Origin: an uncultured cyanobacterium
GTDB taxonomy: Bacteria > Cyanobacteriota > Cyanobacteriia > PCC-6307 > Cyanobiaceae
DNA: 35,176 bases
Direction of reading: 5' to 3'
Assembly: GCA_903935205.1 (NCBI GenBank)
Contig: CAIZQU010000016.1
Location: 1-35,176 of the forward strand
The notes under the pieces were generated by a model. The model was not told the DNA's origin, ran no database searches, and was given only the letters and a program-made list of their open reading frames with translations. How positions within the stretch are numbered: the stretch's first letter is position 1; each line of letters begins with the position of its first letter. Positions 17,001 to 27,288 of the stretch are shown one piece after another. Both the position numbers and the translations under genes were made by a program.

Positions 17001-20000
17001 ACCTGGGCTTGATTCAGGTGACGGATGGCAGCCTCACCGCCCTCAGCTCAGCCATCAGTCTGACGATCCACGGCGCCAACGACGCCCCCACAATCACCTC
17101 CGGCGTTGCCGCCAGTTACGCCGAGAACGGCAGTGGCATCGCCTACACCGCGGTGGGCAGCGATCCGGAGGGCAGCAGCCTCACCTACAGCCTTGGCGGC
17201 AGCGACGCCAACCGGTTCACAATCAACCCCAGCACCGGCGCCATCTCGTTCACCACCCCTCCCGACTACGAGACCCCGAACGACGCTGACGCCAACAACG
17301 TTTACGCCATTACCGTCAGCGCCTCCGACGGCAGCCTCAACAGCTCCAGCCAGGCGGTATCGATCACGGTGACCAATGCCAACGACATCGCACCGCAGCT
17401 GTTGGCCAACAGCATCAGCCTGAGTGAAGGCGGTACAGCCACCCTCAGCTTTGCCAGCAGCATCGCCTCGGCCAAGTCGATCATCGCGACTGATGGGGAT
17501 GGTGTCAGCGATCTGATGTTTGCTGTTTCAACCAACCAGGATGCCGCCAGCACTACCGTTGATCCGGTGCTTGCCCATGGCTATTTCCAGCTCCTGAACG
17601 AGAGCCGCAGCGCCGTCAGCCAGATCGGTATCACTGGATTCTCCTACACCGAGTTGATGGCCGAGCGGGTCCAGTACGTGCATAACGGTAGCGAGGCCAC
17701 TCCCTTCTATTACCTCTGCGTTGGCGATGGGATCGCCGCTCCCACCAGCAAGTTGCCGGTGGTGGCCCTGATGAACCCGGTGAATGATGCACCTCAGATC
17801 AGCGCCTTCAACCTCAGCCTCAGCGAGGGTCAGACGGTCAGCCTGGCGGCCGCCAACATCACCCTCCTCGACCCCGACAGCCCCAGCCATATCTATACCC
17901 TCAGCGGCGTCAGCAACGGCTACTTCCAGCTCAGCACCAATCCGGGCCAGGCCAATGCGATCACCAGCTTCAGCACCGCCCAGCTCAAGGCCGGCCAGGT
18001 GCAGTTTGTGCACAACGGCTCGGAAGCCGCTCCCCAGTTTTCCGTGAGCGCCAGTGATGGCAGCCTGACCAGCGGCGCCCCGCTGGCGGCGACGATCACC
18101 TTCACCAACACCAACGACGCCCCCACCCTCAGTGCCGGCGCCTCCCTCGCCTACGGCGAAAACGGTGCTCCCGCCGTGATTGATGCCGGCCTCAGCCTCG
18201 CCGACGTCGACAGCCCCACGCTCAGCGGCGCCACGATCGCGATCAGCGCCGGTCTCACGGCCGGCGATCAGCTCGGCTTCAGCAACAGCGCTGCCATCAG
18301 CGGGTCGTTCAATCCCGGCACCGGCGTGCTCAGTCTCAGCGGCAGCGCTTCGCTGGCCGAGTATCAGGCGGCCCTGCGCAGCGTGACCTTCAGCTCCAGT
18401 TCCGACAGCCCTACCGCCAGTTCTGTCAACCGCACGATCAGCTGGTGTGTCAACGATGGCGGCAGCGCCCATTGCCTTTCTGCGATCGCCACCTCCACGG
18501 TCTCGATCACGCCGGTCAACGACGCCCCCAGCGGCAGCTCGGCCACCATCACCCTGCTGGAGGACAGCTCCCGCACCCTGGTCGCCGCCGATTTCGGCTT
18601 CTCCGACCCCGAGGGCCATGCCTTCGCGGCCGTGCTGATCAGCACCCTGCCCGCCGCCGGCAGCCTCACCCTCCATGGCGTCGCCGTGACCAGCGGTCAG
18701 CTGATCCCGGTGGCCAGCCTCGTGCCCGGCAGCACCGGTCTGGTGTTCAGCCCCGCTCCGGATGCCAACGGCAGCACCTACGCCAGCCTTGGCTTCTGCG
18801 TGCGCGACAACGCTGGAACCGCGAATGGTGGCGTTGACACCGGCGCCGAATCGAGCCTGATCGTCAATGTCACGCCTGTCAATGACGCTCCCCGGATTCT
18901 CAGCAACGCCGGGGTTGCCTCCGCCGCCCTCAGCCTGGCGGAGACCACCACCCCGGTGCTCACCCTTTCGGCGGTTGATGGCGACAGCAGCATGCTCACC
19001 TGGAGCCTTGAGGGCGGTGCCGATGCCTCCCGTTTGACGATCGACCCCGGCACCGGTCTGCTCAGCTTCGTTGTTCCCCCCGACTTCGAAGCCCCCCTCG
19101 ATGCCGGGGCCAACAACATCTACGACGTCATCCTGCGGGTCAGCGATGGCAGCCTCAGCGCCAGCCAGGCCCTGGCGATCAGCGTCAGCGATCTCAACGA
19201 CATCGCCCCGTCCCTGGCGACACCGAACCTCAGCCTCAGCGAAGGCGAGACCCTGATCCTCAGCGCTGCCAACCTCAGTGCCAGCGACGCCGACAGCAGC
19301 GACCTCAGCTTCAGCGTCTCCGAGCTCAGCGGCGGCGTCTTCAGCCTCAGCACCGCCCCCGCCACGGCCGTCACCAGCTTCAGCAGCGCCGATCTGGCCG
19401 CTGGACTGGTGCGCTTCCGCCACGACGGCGGTGAAGCCGCGCCAGGGTTCAGTATCAGCGCCAGCGATGGGACCAACAGTTCTCCGCTGCGCCCGGCGGC
19501 GGTGACCTTCACCACTGTCAACGATGCCCCTGGCCTGGCCTTCTCCTCGGCGGCCGCCGTGGCCTACAGCGAGCGCGGCAGCGAGGTGGCCCCGTTCAGC
19601 GGCAGCCTCGCGATCAGCGATCCCGACAGCGCCACTCTCCACGCCGCCAGCGTCAGCTTCAGTGCCGGCTTCACCAGCGGCGACTACCTCCTGTATTCCC
19701 CCCAGAACGGCATCAGCGGCAGCTGGGATGGGGGCCTGCGCACCCTCAACCTCAGCGGCGTGGCCAGCCTGGCCAGCTACGCCTCCGCCCTCGCTTCGAT
19801 CCGCTTCGGCTCCAGCAGCAGCCATCCCACGGCGATCAGCAACAGCCGCACGTTGCAGTGGCAGCTTGACGACAACGGCGTCAACAACAATTTCTCCAGC
19901 CCGATCAGCAGCACCATCGCGATCACGGCGCTGGCCGATGCCCCTCAGATCCTCTCCAATGACGGAGGAAGCAGTGCGGCGATCAGCGTCCCGGAGTTCA

Positions 20001-23000
20001 CCACCACTGTGACCACCGTGGTGGCCAGCGATCCCGACAGCAGCGCGATCACCTATGCGATCGACCCGGCCAGCCCCGACGCTGCCCGCTTCACCATCCA
20101 TGCCAGCACCGGCGCCGTCAGCTTCCTCAGCCCACCGGCCTACGCCAGCCCCAGCGATGTCGGTGCCGACAACGTCTATCAGCTGACCGTCAGGGCCAGC
20201 GATGGCAGCCTCAGCGACAGCCAGGACCTGGCGATCAGCATCAGCAACAGCCCGGCTGTGCTGCTGAGCAGCAACCGCTCCGCCCTCAAGGCCGGCGAGA
20301 CCGCCACGATCCGCCTCGCCTTCAACGTCGCCCCCGACGCCCTGCCCGTCGTGACCCCGAGCAGCGGCAGCCTCTCGGCCTTCACGGCCGTGGGCGGCAG
20401 CAGCCTTCTGTATGAGGCCACGTTCACCCCTCCGGCCCTGGTGGCCGCCGCCAGTGTGAGCTTCGCGATCGGCGCCTGGGCCACCAGCACGGGCAGCACG
20501 GGCCGCGTCGATGGCTCCGCCCAGATCAGCATCGACACCCTGCCGCCGAGCGTGTCGATCCAGCAGCCGATCTCCGCGGGCTACCTGATCGCCAGCGAGC
20601 TGAACAAAGCCCTCCCCCTCAGCGGCAGCACCAGCGGCGTTGCGGATGGCAGCAGCGTTCAGCTGCAGGTGTTCGATGGTGTGAGCACCACCAGCCATGT
20701 CGCTTCGGTGACGAACAACAGCTGGAAGCACAGCCTCAGCGCGGAGGAGGTGCAGGCGCTGGCCCAGGGCACGATCAGCGTGCGGGCAGACCTCAGCGAT
20801 GCCGCCGGCAATGCCGCCGTCCAGGATGTCGCCGTCTTGATCAAGGATTCCATCCTGCCGGCGCTGACGATCAGCAGCGACCGCAGCACCCTCAAGGCCG
20901 GCGAGACCGCCGTGATCAGCTTCACCTTCTCGGAGGCGCCGATCCTCGGTTTCACCAACACCGACATCAATGTCTCGGCCGGCAGCCTCGGCGCCCTGGC
21001 GGTGACCGCCGACCCGAAGGTCTACACCGCCATCTACACCCCCAACGCCAACCTCGCCAGCGGCAGCGCCGCCATCAGCGTGGCGGCTGACCGGTTCAGC
21101 GATGGCGCCGGCAACCCCGGCAGCGCTTCCAGCCTGCTGCCGCCGATCAGCATCGACACCCGGCCCCCCACCCTCTCGATCAGCAGCAACCGCAGCGCCC
21201 TCAAGGCGGGTGAGACGGCCACCATCAGCTTCCACTTCAGCGAGGATCCGGGCAGCAGCTTCAGCTGGGACGGCAGCAGCGGCGATCTGCAGGTCAGCGG
21301 CGGCAGCCTCTCGGCACTCAGCGGCAGTGGTGCCAGCCGCACCGCCACCTTCAGCCCCAGCGCCAACCTGGCCAGCGGCAGCGCTGTGGTCACGGTGGCG
21401 GCCGCCAGCTACCGCGATGGGGCCGGCAACGACGGCGGCGCGGCCAGCAGCCCGTCGATCGCGATCGACACCCTGGTGCCCACGCTCTCGATCAGCAGCA
21501 ACCGCAGCACCCTCAAGGCCGGTGAGACCGCCACGATCACCTTCACCTTCTCGGAAACCCCGATCGTCGGCTTCAGTGCTGGTGATGTGGTGGTGAGCGG
21601 CGGGATCCTGTCTGCCCTCTCCGGTAGTGGCCTGGTGCGCACCGCCACCTTCACCCCCGCCCCCAACAGCAGCGGCAGCGCCTCGATCAGTGTGGCGGCC
21701 GGCAGCTACACCGATGGCGCCGGCAACCCGGGCACCGCCGCCAGCAGCCCCTCGATCGCGATCGACACCCTGGCGCCCGCCCTGGTGATCAGCAGCGACA
21801 GGACGGTCCTCAAGGCAGGCGAGGTGGCCAGCCTCAGTTTCAGTTTTTCGGAAGTGCCCAGCGGCTTCGATGCCAGTGACCTCAGCGTCAGCGGCGGCAG
21901 CGTCAGCGGCCTGGCGGTGACGGCCGATCCGAAGGTCTATGCCGCCACCTTCACCCCGACCGCCAATACCAATGCCGGCAGCGCTTCGATCAGCGTGGCG
22001 GCCGGGCGGTTCAGCGATGCGGTCGGTAACGCCGGTGCCGCCGCGGCGGGCCCCGCGATCAGCTTCGACACCCTGCCCCCCACCCTTGCGATCAGCAGCC
22101 TGGCCGGCGACAGCCCGGCCAGCGCCCTGCTCAACAGCAGCGAAACCACCACCGCACTGGTGATCCAGGGCACCAGCGCCGGTGCCAGCGGCCGCAGCGT
22201 GAGCGTGACCCTGGCGGGTACCCATAGGAACGATGACAGCCCGCTGCTGCTCAGCGCCACCGGCATCACCAGCAACAGTGGCGTTTGGACCGCTGCCATT
22301 GCGCCCTCGGCCAGTCCCTCCCACGGCCAGCTCAAGGATGGACCTGTGACGATGACCGCCACCATCAGCGACGGCGCAGGCAATTTCACCAGCCAGACGG
22401 CCGTGCTCCTGGTGGATACCAGCGCGCCCACCATCGCCCCGACGGTCAACCCACTTTCCACCAGCAGCATCACACCCACCCTCTCGGGCACGGCCACCCT
22501 CGCTGCCGGTGAACGGCTGCTCGTCACCGTGAATGGCGCCACCTATGAGATCGGCAGCGGTCCGATCAGTTGGGGTGTGGGCAGACCCTGGAGCCTCAAT
22601 CTGGCCTCCAATCCAACCCCGGTCAACGGCGCCCTGGCCCCGTTCAGCAGCGGCATGGCCTATGCCGTGACCGCCACTGTGGTGGATCTCGCGGGCAATG
22701 GCATCAGCGATAGCAGCAGCAACGAGCTGACGATCACCAATCCGCCGCCACTGGCTCCCACGATCAATGCCCTGACCACCACCAACACCAACAGCAGTAG
22801 CGCGCCGATCACCCTGTCGGGTACCGCGGCCCTGCGGGCCGGTGAAAGTCTGAGCGTTCAGGTCAATGGCCTGACGTACAACAACATTCTTCCCAGCAGT
22901 GCTGGCTTGTGGTCGCTCAACCTGGCCACCACCCCGGCAAGCAATGGGGCGTTGATGGGCACCCTGGCTGCGGGCAGTTTCGAGGTGGTGGCCATCGTCA

Positions 23001-24508
23001 CCAATGTGTCCGCGCAGTCAACGGCTGATACCAGCAATGGCGAGCTCAAGGTGATCAGCAGCGGTTCGCTGCTCTTCGGCGAGGTGGCGATCGATCGCAG
23101 CCTCTCCAAAGCTGGTGGCGAGGACAGTGGTGCCGTTGGCAGCATCAGTGGCAACTCGCTGCTGCTCAGCTTCTGTCGCTCCTGCACCGATCCTGCGGCC
23201 CTGGCCGCACCACTGACGGTTCTTTACACCCTCAAGGACAGCAGTGCCCGCCCCAATCTCGACTTCGCCTATCCCTCTGGCTACGACGCCAACACCGCCC
23301 TCGGCAGCGTGACGTTTGCGGCGGGGGCCAGCACGGCCAGTGTGACCGTGCCGGTTTACAACAACAGCACCGTTGATTTGCCCCGCTCAATCAGTGCCCA
23401 GCTGATCAAGCCCCAGAACTACAACCTCGGAAGCACCAGTGCCATCGCCCTGGTGATCGCTGACAACGACACAGCCCAGATCTCCAGCCTGCCGGTGGTC
23501 AGTGTCGGCAACGCCACGATCGTGGAAAACACCAGCGGCACGACGACCCTGCGACTGCCGGTCAGCCTGAGCCAGCCATCGAGCAGCAAGACCACGGTGC
23601 AGTACAGCACCAACCTGCCGGCGGCCCTGGGTCTTGAGCTTGGACTGCCCAATGCCACCGCCAAGGGCAGCCCAGACACTCCTGCTGACTACACCGGCAT
23701 CAGTAGCGGCAGCATCACCATCCCGATTCAAGGGGTGACCTCATCGATCAGTCTTTCGATCCAAGGTGACAGCCTATTGGAGGCAGATGAATTCTTCTAT
23801 GTAGTGATCACATCCGTGTCCGACAATGCCAGTCTGAGCAGCAGCGCCAACATCGCCAGGGTCGATATCCTCAACAACCCCAATGGCGGGCGTACTCTGG
23901 GCAGCGCCAGCAGCAGCAACGCCCAGGTCCTGAGCGGCTCCAACTTCGATGACACGCTCATCGGTGGCCTGGGCAATGACATCCTCAGCGGTGGCGCTGG
24001 CAAGGACTTCCTGCAGGGGGGAGCGGGTGCCGATGAGCTCAATGGTGGAGCTGGGGATGACACCTTCGTCTACACCAGCTTCACCCAGTCCAATCGTCAA
24101 GCGACGGACATCATCAGCAACTTCACCCGCACGACAGCCTCCGGCCTCGATCAGATCAGATTGAGCCGAAACGATGTACTGATCAAGCCCAACTTCTTCC
24201 ATGCCGGAGCTTTCTCCAGCAGCGACACCAGTAGCCTTGCCCTCACGGCAACGATCAATTCCCTGTTTGTTGATAAGGACCGCAGCCAATCCGGCAATCA
24301 GGCCATCGGGGCCAATGACGCCGTGCTGTTCACTCTGGGCAGCGCCAGTTCCATCACCAATCCCCTGACCGCCTATCTGCTGGTGGCTTCGGACACATCG
24401 GCCGACAGTGCCAATGATCTCCTCGTCAGGGTGCCCACGACTCTGGCGTCGATCCCTGCCGGCCAGATCCAGACCGGTAGCAGTTACTACATCTTCGCCC
24501 AATCTTAA
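11021..24508 (+). CDS. Giant RTX adhesin with cadherin-, VCBS-, CSPG-, Ig-like and Calx-beta modules
   Basis: An uninterrupted 4495-residue protein. Order: a module with [16 protein letters not shown] (residues ~1-190); a VCBS-like unit; an EELGH metalloprotease-like region (~340-510); an unassigned beta-rich domain (~511-670); Ig-like units ending in [12 protein letters not shown]-type units; cadherin-like and CSPG units joined by NDAP or NDIAP linkers (~2020-3050); tandem Ig-like units marked [15 protein letters not shown] (~3080-3690); Calx-beta-like units; four RTX nonapeptides (~4315-4350); and a C-terminal tail. There is no N-terminal signal peptide, which together with the RTX repeats points to type I secretion and calcium-dependent folding at the cell surface. 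Likely roles are adhesion or surface-layer formation. The ATG at 11021 is preferred; the frame also has an ATG at 10913, but it overlaps the putative promoter. No exporter genes are nearby. Confidence 0.85.
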   Translation: MGLSSDDLAGTSTASNAAPQLVVSASAATIREPAGLGTAAEAVLLFSGAAVNLGGSGEAEQTITALVLRVEGLRDGDAERLLLDGSAIALGARACGRTADHGLSYVLEFSDSPDGSASATLSVQCTLGLEAEAFAALVNAIAYQNTNSDNPSAGVRTVTITSLSDSGGSQSGGSDSSFPFISSTVQLVPLNDGPLLGSLAPIGLIDTAGQDAFTTSSGSLSGSDPEGQALRYGLVGASELGSAAAVSFEEVVYDLSRAGNYGTLYLNSFTGQYRFQPRSDWNLNGQTSSGSDSFELSVSDGIATTSQALLVTFSGTPDATAQYVLVDDNAPVLTSQAQALWEQALSNASRSLGDLISRADPGAILAAVFGNAGTDPVVFAAAMSDLLASLGGSGLRIEVDLRSDGELNGALAAYAAVGHTGTERIYVNGDKINSGQLDLTLTTSALLEELGHAIDKRLNGATDTPGDEGELFASLLTGVVLNTEQRALIAAQDDSAVLTIEGAQVGVEAAASILTSSTLGSNYTTPQTITPQIAASIQITVSVDNTNNNGADLLIAAYQSNSTSAASLIGWSVYNRATNLDDNSATVAFNLAQFDTSLIAGNISTGLFFRAWQGTYNGSSSINVTTATASGTDASVAFRRNASTYTTGSVTTVQSTSLSSSSATRGWAVNASDLASPVITSIVISGADSDLAVGQVITVTANASEAITVSGVPSFAINVGGASRSAAYASGSGTSTLVFRYTVTLGDSDASGGITSGTSALALNGGTLRDAAGNNLALTTPAVTAGTNAIAVDGNVPSPPVISTITDNVELLTGTVASGGSTNDTVLALNGTAEANSTVTIFNGAASLGTANASGSGTWSFTTATLVHGTTYSFTATATDPAGNVSNASSPYSVSIDTAAPTITAGTQSAQLVEAGSAGAGTASVSRSLILSDGTYSPDDLIANGWTAITPSPVATADADGSGYGYEIKAGQIGSQSFMLTGSDSYIPTSLALALVRGSAMGSPSTYPVVVEIASQANTGGTVYFSWSGFANTFPIGSQNNSSSRTSVGLTRLNAAVLQAGQTYFIRVRSSGAGLLYWSGSSPALPGQLSGNAYENAGSIVDKDLEYQLTYTLSSTPVSYAQTGIYGAATLNTSTGLLSYVLNNSDVHTNALAAGQPVSDVFTVSAVDTAGNITDTAVSFAITGANDAMTGSVTITNTTNGTRGTTTAQQGDLLQAANTLADVDGLGTISYQWLRDGSAITGATGSAYALAQSDVGATISVRASQTDAGGSTETATSAATNAILNVNDAPTLASVGNGSLTDTAANDSFPTIAGSLLGADVDPGTTLTYGITGGTVSDGISTRAGIYGTLALATTTGAYTYTPYTTAINGLISNTSDSFTFSISDGTATTTTGFTVDISGANDAAVLNANGVDVNDDFVREVSFDIVNPRTPVAFMAAATTNLTDRDSNSYSSISLGIRADFVPNGVDEKLLILSGSTTVSTIALAPSSGDVYSGSGTFNLAGVDYIYTLGQLIDAQSSLYRTISISRSSGSMSTVEAEALLDSFHYTNTATTLITSARRSFELRAIDSGNTGSNDTDVVFTLGNGPRIDLDGDGAGYNGDANHRLVTFSEDTNPGVKLATNGGGSGINLTPLYSSASYSQVGNLPGLSFNIDSVNGKWSYDTAHYSGPGLAAGASHTFGVNYNWSSTDGSGKSGQHFFDIIITNSGTTESPVLVANSNRPLLGAAGSLISAQLAGSVDRLGIGINKPLFTNSGNEFFVINGATNHQQYVNGIADSSISSGRFNLLSSPSGALGAQNGTYGSFSFGGSSYRYEFVLVTASLNRLFITKNIGGGSGGTLTYSEAEALIDSYYYLNTSDIPSTSNRTLNLGVFSEGLGNSPATATIAISPVNDAPTLDVSAPSATLVEAGGIDNAIGGTTSATVSLSKADPDGSIPSFDISQLSNNGWTVSDATFTKIGTYGSASFDTSTGLITYTLDNSAAATQALAAGTAVTENLGLIQVTDGSLTALSSAISLTIHGANDAPTITSGVAASYAENGSGIAYTAVGSDPEGSSLTYSLGGSDANRFTINPSTGAISFTTPPDYETPNDADANNVYAITVSASDGSLNSSSQAVSITVTNANDIAPQLLANSISLSEGGTATLSFASSIASAKSIIATDGDGVSDLMFAVSTNQDAASTTVDPVLAHGYFQLLNESRSAVSQIGITGFSYTELMAERVQYVHNGSEATPFYYLCVGDGIAAPTSKLPVVALMNPVNDAPQISAFNLSLSEGQTVSLAAANITLLDPDSPSHIYTLSGVSNGYFQLSTNPGQANAITSFSTAQLKAGQVQFVHNGSEAAPQFSVSASDGSLTSGAPLAATITFTNTNDAPTLSAGASLAYGENGAPAVIDAGLSLADVDSPTLSGATIAISAGLTAGDQLGFSNSAAISGSFNPGTGVLSLSGSASLAEYQAALRSVTFSSSSDSPTASSVNRTISWCVNDGGSAHCLSAIATSTVSITPVNDAPSGSSATITLLEDSSRTLVAADFGFSDPEGHAFAAVLISTLPAAGSLTLHGVAVTSGQLIPVASLVPGSTGLVFSPAPDANGSTYASLGFCVRDNAGTANGGVDTGAESSLIVNVTPVNDAPRILSNAGVASAALSLAETTTPVLTLSAVDGDSSMLTWSLEGGADASRLTIDPGTGLLSFVVPPDFEAPLDAGANNIYDVILRVSDGSLSASQALAISVSDLNDIAPSLATPNLSLSEGETLILSAANLSASDADSSDLSFSVSELSGGVFSLSTAPATAVTSFSSADLAAGLVRFRHDGGEAAPGFSISASDGTNSSPLRPAAVTFTTVNDAPGLAFSSAAAVAYSERGSEVAPFSGSLAISDPDSATLHAASVSFSAGFTSGDYLLYSPQNGISGSWDGGLRTLNLSGVASLASYASALASIRFGSSSSHPTAISNSRTLQWQLDDNGVNNNFSSPISSTIAITALADAPQILSNDGGSSAAISVPEFTTTVTTVVASDPDSSAITYAIDPASPDAARFTIHASTGAVSFLSPPAYASPSDVGADNVYQLTVRASDGSLSDSQDLAISISNSPAVLLSSNRSALKAGETATIRLAFNVAPDALPVVTPSSGSLSAFTAVGGSSLLYEATFTPPALVAAASVSFAIGAWATSTGSTGRVDGSAQISIDTLPPSVSIQQPISAGYLIASELNKALPLSGSTSGVADGSSVQLQVFDGVSTTSHVASVTNNSWKHSLSAEEVQALAQGTISVRADLSDAAGNAAVQDVAVLIKDSILPALTISSDRSTLKAGETAVISFTFSEAPILGFTNTDINVSAGSLGALAVTADPKVYTAIYTPNANLASGSAAISVAADRFSDGAGNPGSASSLLPPISIDTRPPTLSISSNRSALKAGETATISFHFSEDPGSSFSWDGSSGDLQVSGGSLSALSGSGASRTATFSPSANLASGSAVVTVAAASYRDGAGNDGGAASSPSIAIDTLVPTLSISSNRSTLKAGETATITFTFSETPIVGFSAGDVVVSGGILSALSGSGLVRTATFTPAPNSSGSASISVAAGSYTDGAGNPGTAASSPSIAIDTLAPALVISSDRTVLKAGEVASLSFSFSEVPSGFDASDLSVSGGSVSGLAVTADPKVYAATFTPTANTNAGSASISVAAGRFSDAVGNAGAAAAGPAISFDTLPPTLAISSLAGDSPASALLNSSETTTALVIQGTSAGASGRSVSVTLAGTHRNDDSPLLLSATGITSNSGVWTAAIAPSASPSHGQLKDGPVTMTATISDGAGNFTSQTAVLLVDTSAPTIAPTVNPLSTSSITPTLSGTATLAAGERLLVTVNGATYEIGSGPISWGVGRPWSLNLASNPTPVNGALAPFSSGMAYAVTATVVDLAGNGISDSSSNELTITNPPPLAPTINALTTTNTNSSSAPITLSGTAALRAGESLSVQVNGLTYNNILPSSAGLWSLNLATTPASNGALMGTLAAGSFEVVAIVTNVSAQSTADTSNGELKVISSGSLLFGEVAIDRSLSKAGGEDSGAVGSISGNSLLLSFCRSCTDPAALAAPLTVLYTLKDSSARPNLDFAYPSGYDANTALGSVTFAAGASTASVTVPVYNNSTVDLPRSISAQLIKPQNYNLGSTSAIALVIADNDTAQISSLPVVSVGNATIVENTSGTTTLRLPVSLSQPSSSKTTVQYSTNLPAALGLELGLPNATAKGSPDTPADYTGISSGSITIPIQGVTSSISLSIQGDSLLEADEFFYVVITSVSDNASLSSSANIARVDILNNPNGGRTLGSASSSNAQVLSGSNFDDTLIGGLGNDILSGGAGKDFLQGGAGADELNGGAGDDTFVYTSFTQSNRQATDIISNFTRTTASGLDQIRLSRNDVLIKPNFFHAGAFSSSDTSSLALTATINSLFVDKDRSQSGNQAIGANDAVLFTLGSASSITNPLTAYLLVASDTSADSANDLLVRVPTTLASIPAGQIQTGSSYYIFAQS
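12038..12552 (+). other. EELGH metalloprotease-like domain within the giant adhesin
   Basis: The segment from [20 protein letters not shown] to the end of this region has the order of a small zinc-protease fold: helices, a beta strand ([30 protein letters not shown]), then [20 protein letters not shown] and [21 protein letters not shown] (E at residue 448 of the adhesin) matches the metzincin-like HELGHxxD pattern, but the first histidine is glutamate. GDEGELFA could supply a further acidic ligand. Whether it binds zinc or cleaves anything is not known. Confidence 0.55.
13750..14570 (+). other. VCBS-type module with a nested domain
   Basis: The module begins with [20 protein letters not shown] and continues to [10 protein letters not shown]. 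It then breaks off and resumes about 170 residues later with [20 protein letters not shown] and [18 protein letters not shown]. The uninterrupted version further on (about 16,700-17,080) runs from [13 protein letters not shown] through [20 protein letters not shown] without a gap. The inserted part, with [40 protein letters not shown] and [10 protein letters not shown], is beta-rich and resembles none of the other modules. Confidence 0.6.
17093..20250 (+). repeat. Alternating cadherin-like and CSPG-like modules
   Basis: Three cadherin-like units begin near 17093, 18896 and 19950. Each has a [10 protein letters not shown]- or [12 protein letters not shown]-type core and an SVSASDGSL- or TVRASDGSL-type end. 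They alternate with CSPG-type units near 17390, 17789 and 19205, marked [25 protein letters not shown] or GVFSL, FSTAQL and V(Q/R)F(V/R)H(N/D)G(S/G)EA. Linkers are NDAP or NDIAP, the usual calcium-site pattern. Two further units end in [20 protein letters not shown] or [20 protein letters not shown]. Confidence 0.7.
20258..22090 (+). repeat. Tandem Ig-like modules of about 100 residues
   Basis: Five units open with the same sentence: [15 protein letters not shown] (unit start 20258), then starts at 20864, 21173, 21485 and 21782. Successive spacings are 606 (one diverged unit lies between), 309, 312 and 297 bases. Each later unit runs F(T/H/S)FSE(x)P, a central GGS(L/V)S.L, A(T/I)(F/Y)(T/S)P, then S(I/V)(S/T)VAA..(F/Y).D(G/A).GN and ends in IDT. 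The nucleotide match is strong between the units at 21173 and 21485, suggesting recent duplication. These fit bacterial Ig-like domains of extracellular proteins. Confidence 0.75.
23963..24070 (+). repeat. Four RTX calcium-binding nonapeptides
   Basis: Four consecutive 27-base units encode [27 protein letters not shown] and GGAGDDTFV, the GGxGxDxUx pattern of hemolysin-type calcium-binding repeats. They are preceded by [12 protein letters not shown] and followed by the [19 protein letters not shown] segment seen at the C-terminal side of many RTX proteins. The low number suggests a folding and secretion role rather than a long beta-roll. Confidence 0.92.
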
Positions 24509-24518
24509 GTCATTGCTC

Positions 24519-24539
24519 CATGGGAATTTGGCTCCCATG
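24519..24539 (+). terminator. Possible terminator after the giant adhesin gene
   Basis: A 7-bp perfect stem (catggga / tcccatg) with a 7-base loop begins 11 bases after the TAA stop. Only a weak T stretch (ctttgctg) follows, so it may be an mRNA end-stabilising hairpin instead. Confidence 0.4.
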
Positions 24540-24658
24540 CTTTGCTGCTCCAGTGTTCTGTCTCGGTTCATGGAATGTTTTCAGGGCCAAGGCGGTGATC
24601 CCAGTGCTAACGCTGCGATCTGTTACAGTGATGTGAATTCCAAGGATCTTGCTTCCCC

Positions 24659-25609
24659 ATGGCTCTTGCTGGCCAGCCAATGTCTACAACATGTGATGTT
24701 GCGCTGCCAACATATGTGCGGGGTTGGTGGTCCCCTTTTCTGGCAACCTTGCCTCTCCTGTCTCTTTTCTGCCTCACTCCAGCTCCGGCCAGGGCTGTAT
24801 CCGGCTTTAGCGGCACGTTCAGTCAATCAACATGGACTGTTGTCAACACGGATCCCTATGGAAGCCTGGGAGGTACTGCCGGAATATGCATCGAAAATGG
24901 AGGCAGCACGAACACCCGAGGCTGCACAACCGCGGCCAGCTCAGGTAATGTCCAGATTCTCGGCACTGAAGACAGCCTGGCAGTGCCACCGCCTCTCCCT
25001 GACGTCACAGCAGGAGTGCCAAATACCACCTCGGTTATACTAACAAACACGGTCACGGAAACGAATTTCAGGCCTTATGTGATCAATTTTAACTGGTCCT
25101 TCCTTTATCAATCGGACAATCAGTATGTGTCGTTTTCGCTCAGCTCCGGGACGTTGATTGTTGACGGCACCGACTACGGTACAAGCTGGAACAGCACCTC
25201 TGAATCTTTCTCTGATTCAACTGCCTCTGTCTATTTGCCGCCTGGGGCAACGCTCTCTTTCTCGGTGACCACCGATAACATTGGAGGCTATCCAACCCTG
25301 GGCATCAGCAACTTTGACGCCGTTGAAATTCCTGCGCCTCTCCCCCTGGCCGGCGCCAGCAGCGCCTTTCTCTGGAGCCGTCGCCTGCGGCGCCGCCATC
25401 AACAGGTGGGCTTCTACCAACAGGCTTGGCCCTTGAGTGGCCTCGGCCGCCATGGCTCAGGCCAGACCTCCCCTCTGCCCAGCCAGCGGCGGGCCCTGGA
25501 GCGCTACGCCGAACTGATCGGCAGGCCCCTTCCTGCCGGCGGCCCTGCCCTGCGCCAACGGCGACCCATGGCTTGTAACGACCTTGTGTCGAAATCGAAC
25601 AGCCGGTAA
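24659..25609 (+). CDS. Secreted protein with PEP-CTERM-like sorting motif and a long tail
   Basis: A 316-residue protein. The signal peptide is clear (WWSPFLATLPLLSLFCLTPA, cut after PARA), with a start at 24659 or at the in-frame ATG 24680. The mature part is Ser/Thr/Asn-rich and beta-like (FSGTFSQSTWTVVNTDPYGS, FNWSFLYQSDNQYVSFSLSS, LPPGATLSFSVTTDN), similar to exported proteins with choice-of-anchor-type domains. At about residues 222-246 comes EIPAPLPLAGASSAFLWSRR followed by LRRR, a cyanobacterial PEP-CTERM-like pattern (PAPLPxxG, hydrophobic run, SRxLRRR). Such proteins normally stop there, but this one continues for about 70 basic, Pro- and Gln-rich residues. The body is AT-rich and the motif and tail are GC-rich. 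Function unknown; surface location is inferred. Confidence 0.7.
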   Translation: MALAGQPMSTTCDVALPTYVRGWWSPFLATLPLLSLFCLTPAPARAVSGFSGTFSQSTWTVVNTDPYGSLGGTAGICIENGGSTNTRGCTTAASSGNVQILGTEDSLAVPPPLPDVTAGVPNTTSVILTNTVTETNFRPYVINFNWSFLYQSDNQYVSFSLSSGTLIVDGTDYGTSWNSTSESFSDSTASVYLPPGATLSFSVTTDNIGGYPTLGISNFDAVEIPAPLPLAGASSAFLWSRRLRRRHQQVGFYQQAWPLSGLGRHGSGQTSPLPSQRRALERYAELIGRPLPAGGPALRQRRPMACNDLVSKSNSR

Positions 25610-25678
25610 CAACCCGAGCGGGGCGAACTCCCAGCCCAGGAAGCTCCCCTTAGCGTCCCGGCAACCGCTGACGCCGCC

Positions 25679-25852
25679 GTGCTGCCCACCCCCACTCCCA
25701 AGGGCGAAATCACCAGTCAGATCGCCGTGGCCTGTCTTGGGGCCGGCGTGGTCACCAGCATCGCCGTAGCCCAGGGCCAGGATCCCTTCACCGCTCTCGG
25801 CATCACCCTCTTCTCAGCCGTTGCCGCCGTTCTGGTGGGGCAGGTCGTCTGA
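25679..25852 (+). CDS. Small hypothetical membrane protein (57 aa)
   Basis: A short frame from a GTG reads VLPTPTPKGEITSQIAVACL, then GAGVVTSIAVAQGQDPFTAL and GITLFSAVAAVLVGQVV. It has two hydrophobic segments around a polar GQDP turn and codon use typical of the surrounding genome (GCC, GTC, ATC). It is in the same frame as the preceding secreted protein, separated from it by the TAA at 25607-25609 and 23 further sense codons with no ATG. The real start is therefore uncertain. I do not recognise a family; the amino-acid pattern makes a genuine gene more likely than chance. Confidence 0.5.
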   Translation: MLPTPTPKGEITSQIAVACLGAGVVTSIAVAQGQDPFTALGITLFSAVAAVLVGQVV

Positions 25853-26037
25853 ATGTCTCGTCCCTGCTCTCCCCAGTTGATGGCCAGGCTGGTGAGCAGG
25901 GGCGATTCCCCGTCAGACCCGTTGGCCACCGTTTGACGATTGAGCCAACCTGGCTGCAATCTGGATCGGCACTGTCGCTTGTCTGCCGAGGCCCAAACGT
26001 TCGGCCTGCAGAGTGGGCGCAGCCCTGATCCCGGCCG

Positions 26038-27210
26038 ATGACCGAGACCACCGCGCCGCTGCGAGCGCTGATGCCGGCCTTGGCCGGAAAGACCTATTTC
26101 AATTACGGCGGCCAGGGCCCCCTGCCCTCCCCCTCCCTGGAGGCGATCCTCCACACCTGGCAGGCCATCCAGGAGCTCGGACCCTTTGCCAGCGCCGTCG
26201 CTCCCTTGCTGGCCAGCACCGTCGAGGGCCTGCGCCAACGGCTGGCCCACTGGCTGGGCGTGTCGCCCCGGCGGTTGAGCTTCACCGAGAACGTCAGCAG
26301 CGGCTGCCTGCTCCCCCTCTGGGGCCTCCCCTGGCAGCCGGGGGATGAACTGCTGATCGCCGATGCGGAACATCCCGGCGTGGTGGCCGGTCTGCAGGAG
26401 CTGGCCAGGCGCCATGATCTGCGCCTGGTGAATCTGCCGGTGCAGGGACTGCGTGGCGGCGAGGAGCGGACGGAGGCCGCTGTGCTCGCCGCCCTGGAGC
26501 AGGGCCTCACCCCGCGCACCCGGCTGGTGGTCCTCTCCCATCTGCTCTGGAACACGGGCCAGCTGATGCCGATCGCCGCCGTGGCGGAGCGACTGGCCGC
26601 CCATCCCCGCCATCCCTGGCTGCTGGTGGACGGGGCCCAGTCCTTCGGCAGCCTGCCGGTTGCGGCGGCGGCCTCCGCTGCCGATGTCTATGCCTGCACC
26701 GGGCACAAGTGGTGTTGTGGTCCCGAGGGCCTGGGGGTGGTGGCCCTCTCCGAACGGGTGTTGGCGACGGCTCGGCCCACCTTGATCGGCTGGCGCAGCC
26801 TCGCCGATGAGAGCCGTGGGGATGGCCGCTTCCACCAGGATGGCCGTCGTTTTGAGGTGGCGACGTCCTGCACCCCTCTGTTCGCCGGTCTTGACCGTTC
26901 CCTGGCGCTGCTGGAGGCGGAGGGCAGCCCAGAGCAGAGGCTGGAACGCATCCGCCACCGCAGCGGAATGTTGTGGCATGGCCTGGGCCAGATCCCCGGC
27001 GTGCGGCCGTTGTTGGAGGTGCCTCCGCCAGCCGGATTGGTGAGCTTCACGCTCGCAGGCGAGGCTCCCGAGGCCCTGGTGCGGCGGCTCGGGGAACGGG
27101 CCCTCTGGCTTCGCAGCCTGCCGGAACCGTCCTGCCTGCGCGCCTGCACGCACATCACCACCACGGCTGAGGAGGTGGAGCGGTTGCTGAGCGAGCTGCG
27201 GCAGAGCTGA
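26038..27210 (+). CDS. Cystine/cysteine C-S lyase, C-DES type (class V aminotransferase fold)
   Basis: A 390-residue PLP enzyme of the NifS/class V aminotransferase superfamily. It opens LAGKTYFNYGGQGPLPSPSL, characteristic of the cyanobacterial C-DES group (Synechocystis Slr2143), which breaks cystine to cysteine persulfide, pyruvate and ammonia and can feed iron-sulfur cluster assembly in vitro. The PLP lysine is Lys224 in CTGHKWCCGPEGLGVVAL, next to the position I recall for C-DES (Lys223). The cofactor aspartate lies in LLVDGAQSFGSLPV, and the loop FTENVSSGCLLPLWGLPW matches the cofactor phosphate site. No catalytic cysteine loop of the NifS/SufS type was seen, which favours lyase over desulfurase. 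It is transcribed alone and converges on aqpZ. Confidence 0.82.
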   Translation: MTETTAPLRALMPALAGKTYFNYGGQGPLPSPSLEAILHTWQAIQELGPFASAVAPLLASTVEGLRQRLAHWLGVSPRRLSFTENVSSGCLLPLWGLPWQPGDELLIADAEHPGVVAGLQELARRHDLRLVNLPVQGLRGGEERTEAAVLAALEQGLTPRTRLVVLSHLLWNTGQLMPIAAVAERLAAHPRHPWLLVDGAQSFGSLPVAAAASAADVYACTGHKWCCGPEGLGVVALSERVLATARPTLIGWRSLADESRGDGRFHQDGRRFEVATSCTPLFAGLDRSLALLEAEGSPEQRLERIRHRSGMLWHGLGQIPGVRPLLEVPPPAGLVSFTLAGEAPEALVRRLGERALWLRSLPEPSCLRACTHITTTAEEVERLLSELRQS

Positions 27211-27288
27211 CTCTGGGGAAGCTCAGGCCTCCGGCAAGGGCAGCACCACCCGATTCGGCCCGATCGGGTCTTCGTCCACACCAAAGAA

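Noticed and set aside
20258-22090. Regular repeats considered as a possible CRISPR or DNA-level repeat array
   Set aside because: The period of about 300 bases stays in coding phase and encodes Ig-like protein modules; there are no short direct repeats with unique spacers.
17528-22324. An open frame of 1598 codons on the minus strand inside the giant adhesin gene
   Set aside because: Its codons are the exact reverse complements of the sense codons. Stops can arise there only from sense TTA, CTA or TCA, which this GC-rich gene almost never uses. The translation is a Gly/Ala/Arg-rich shadow with no recognisable fold.
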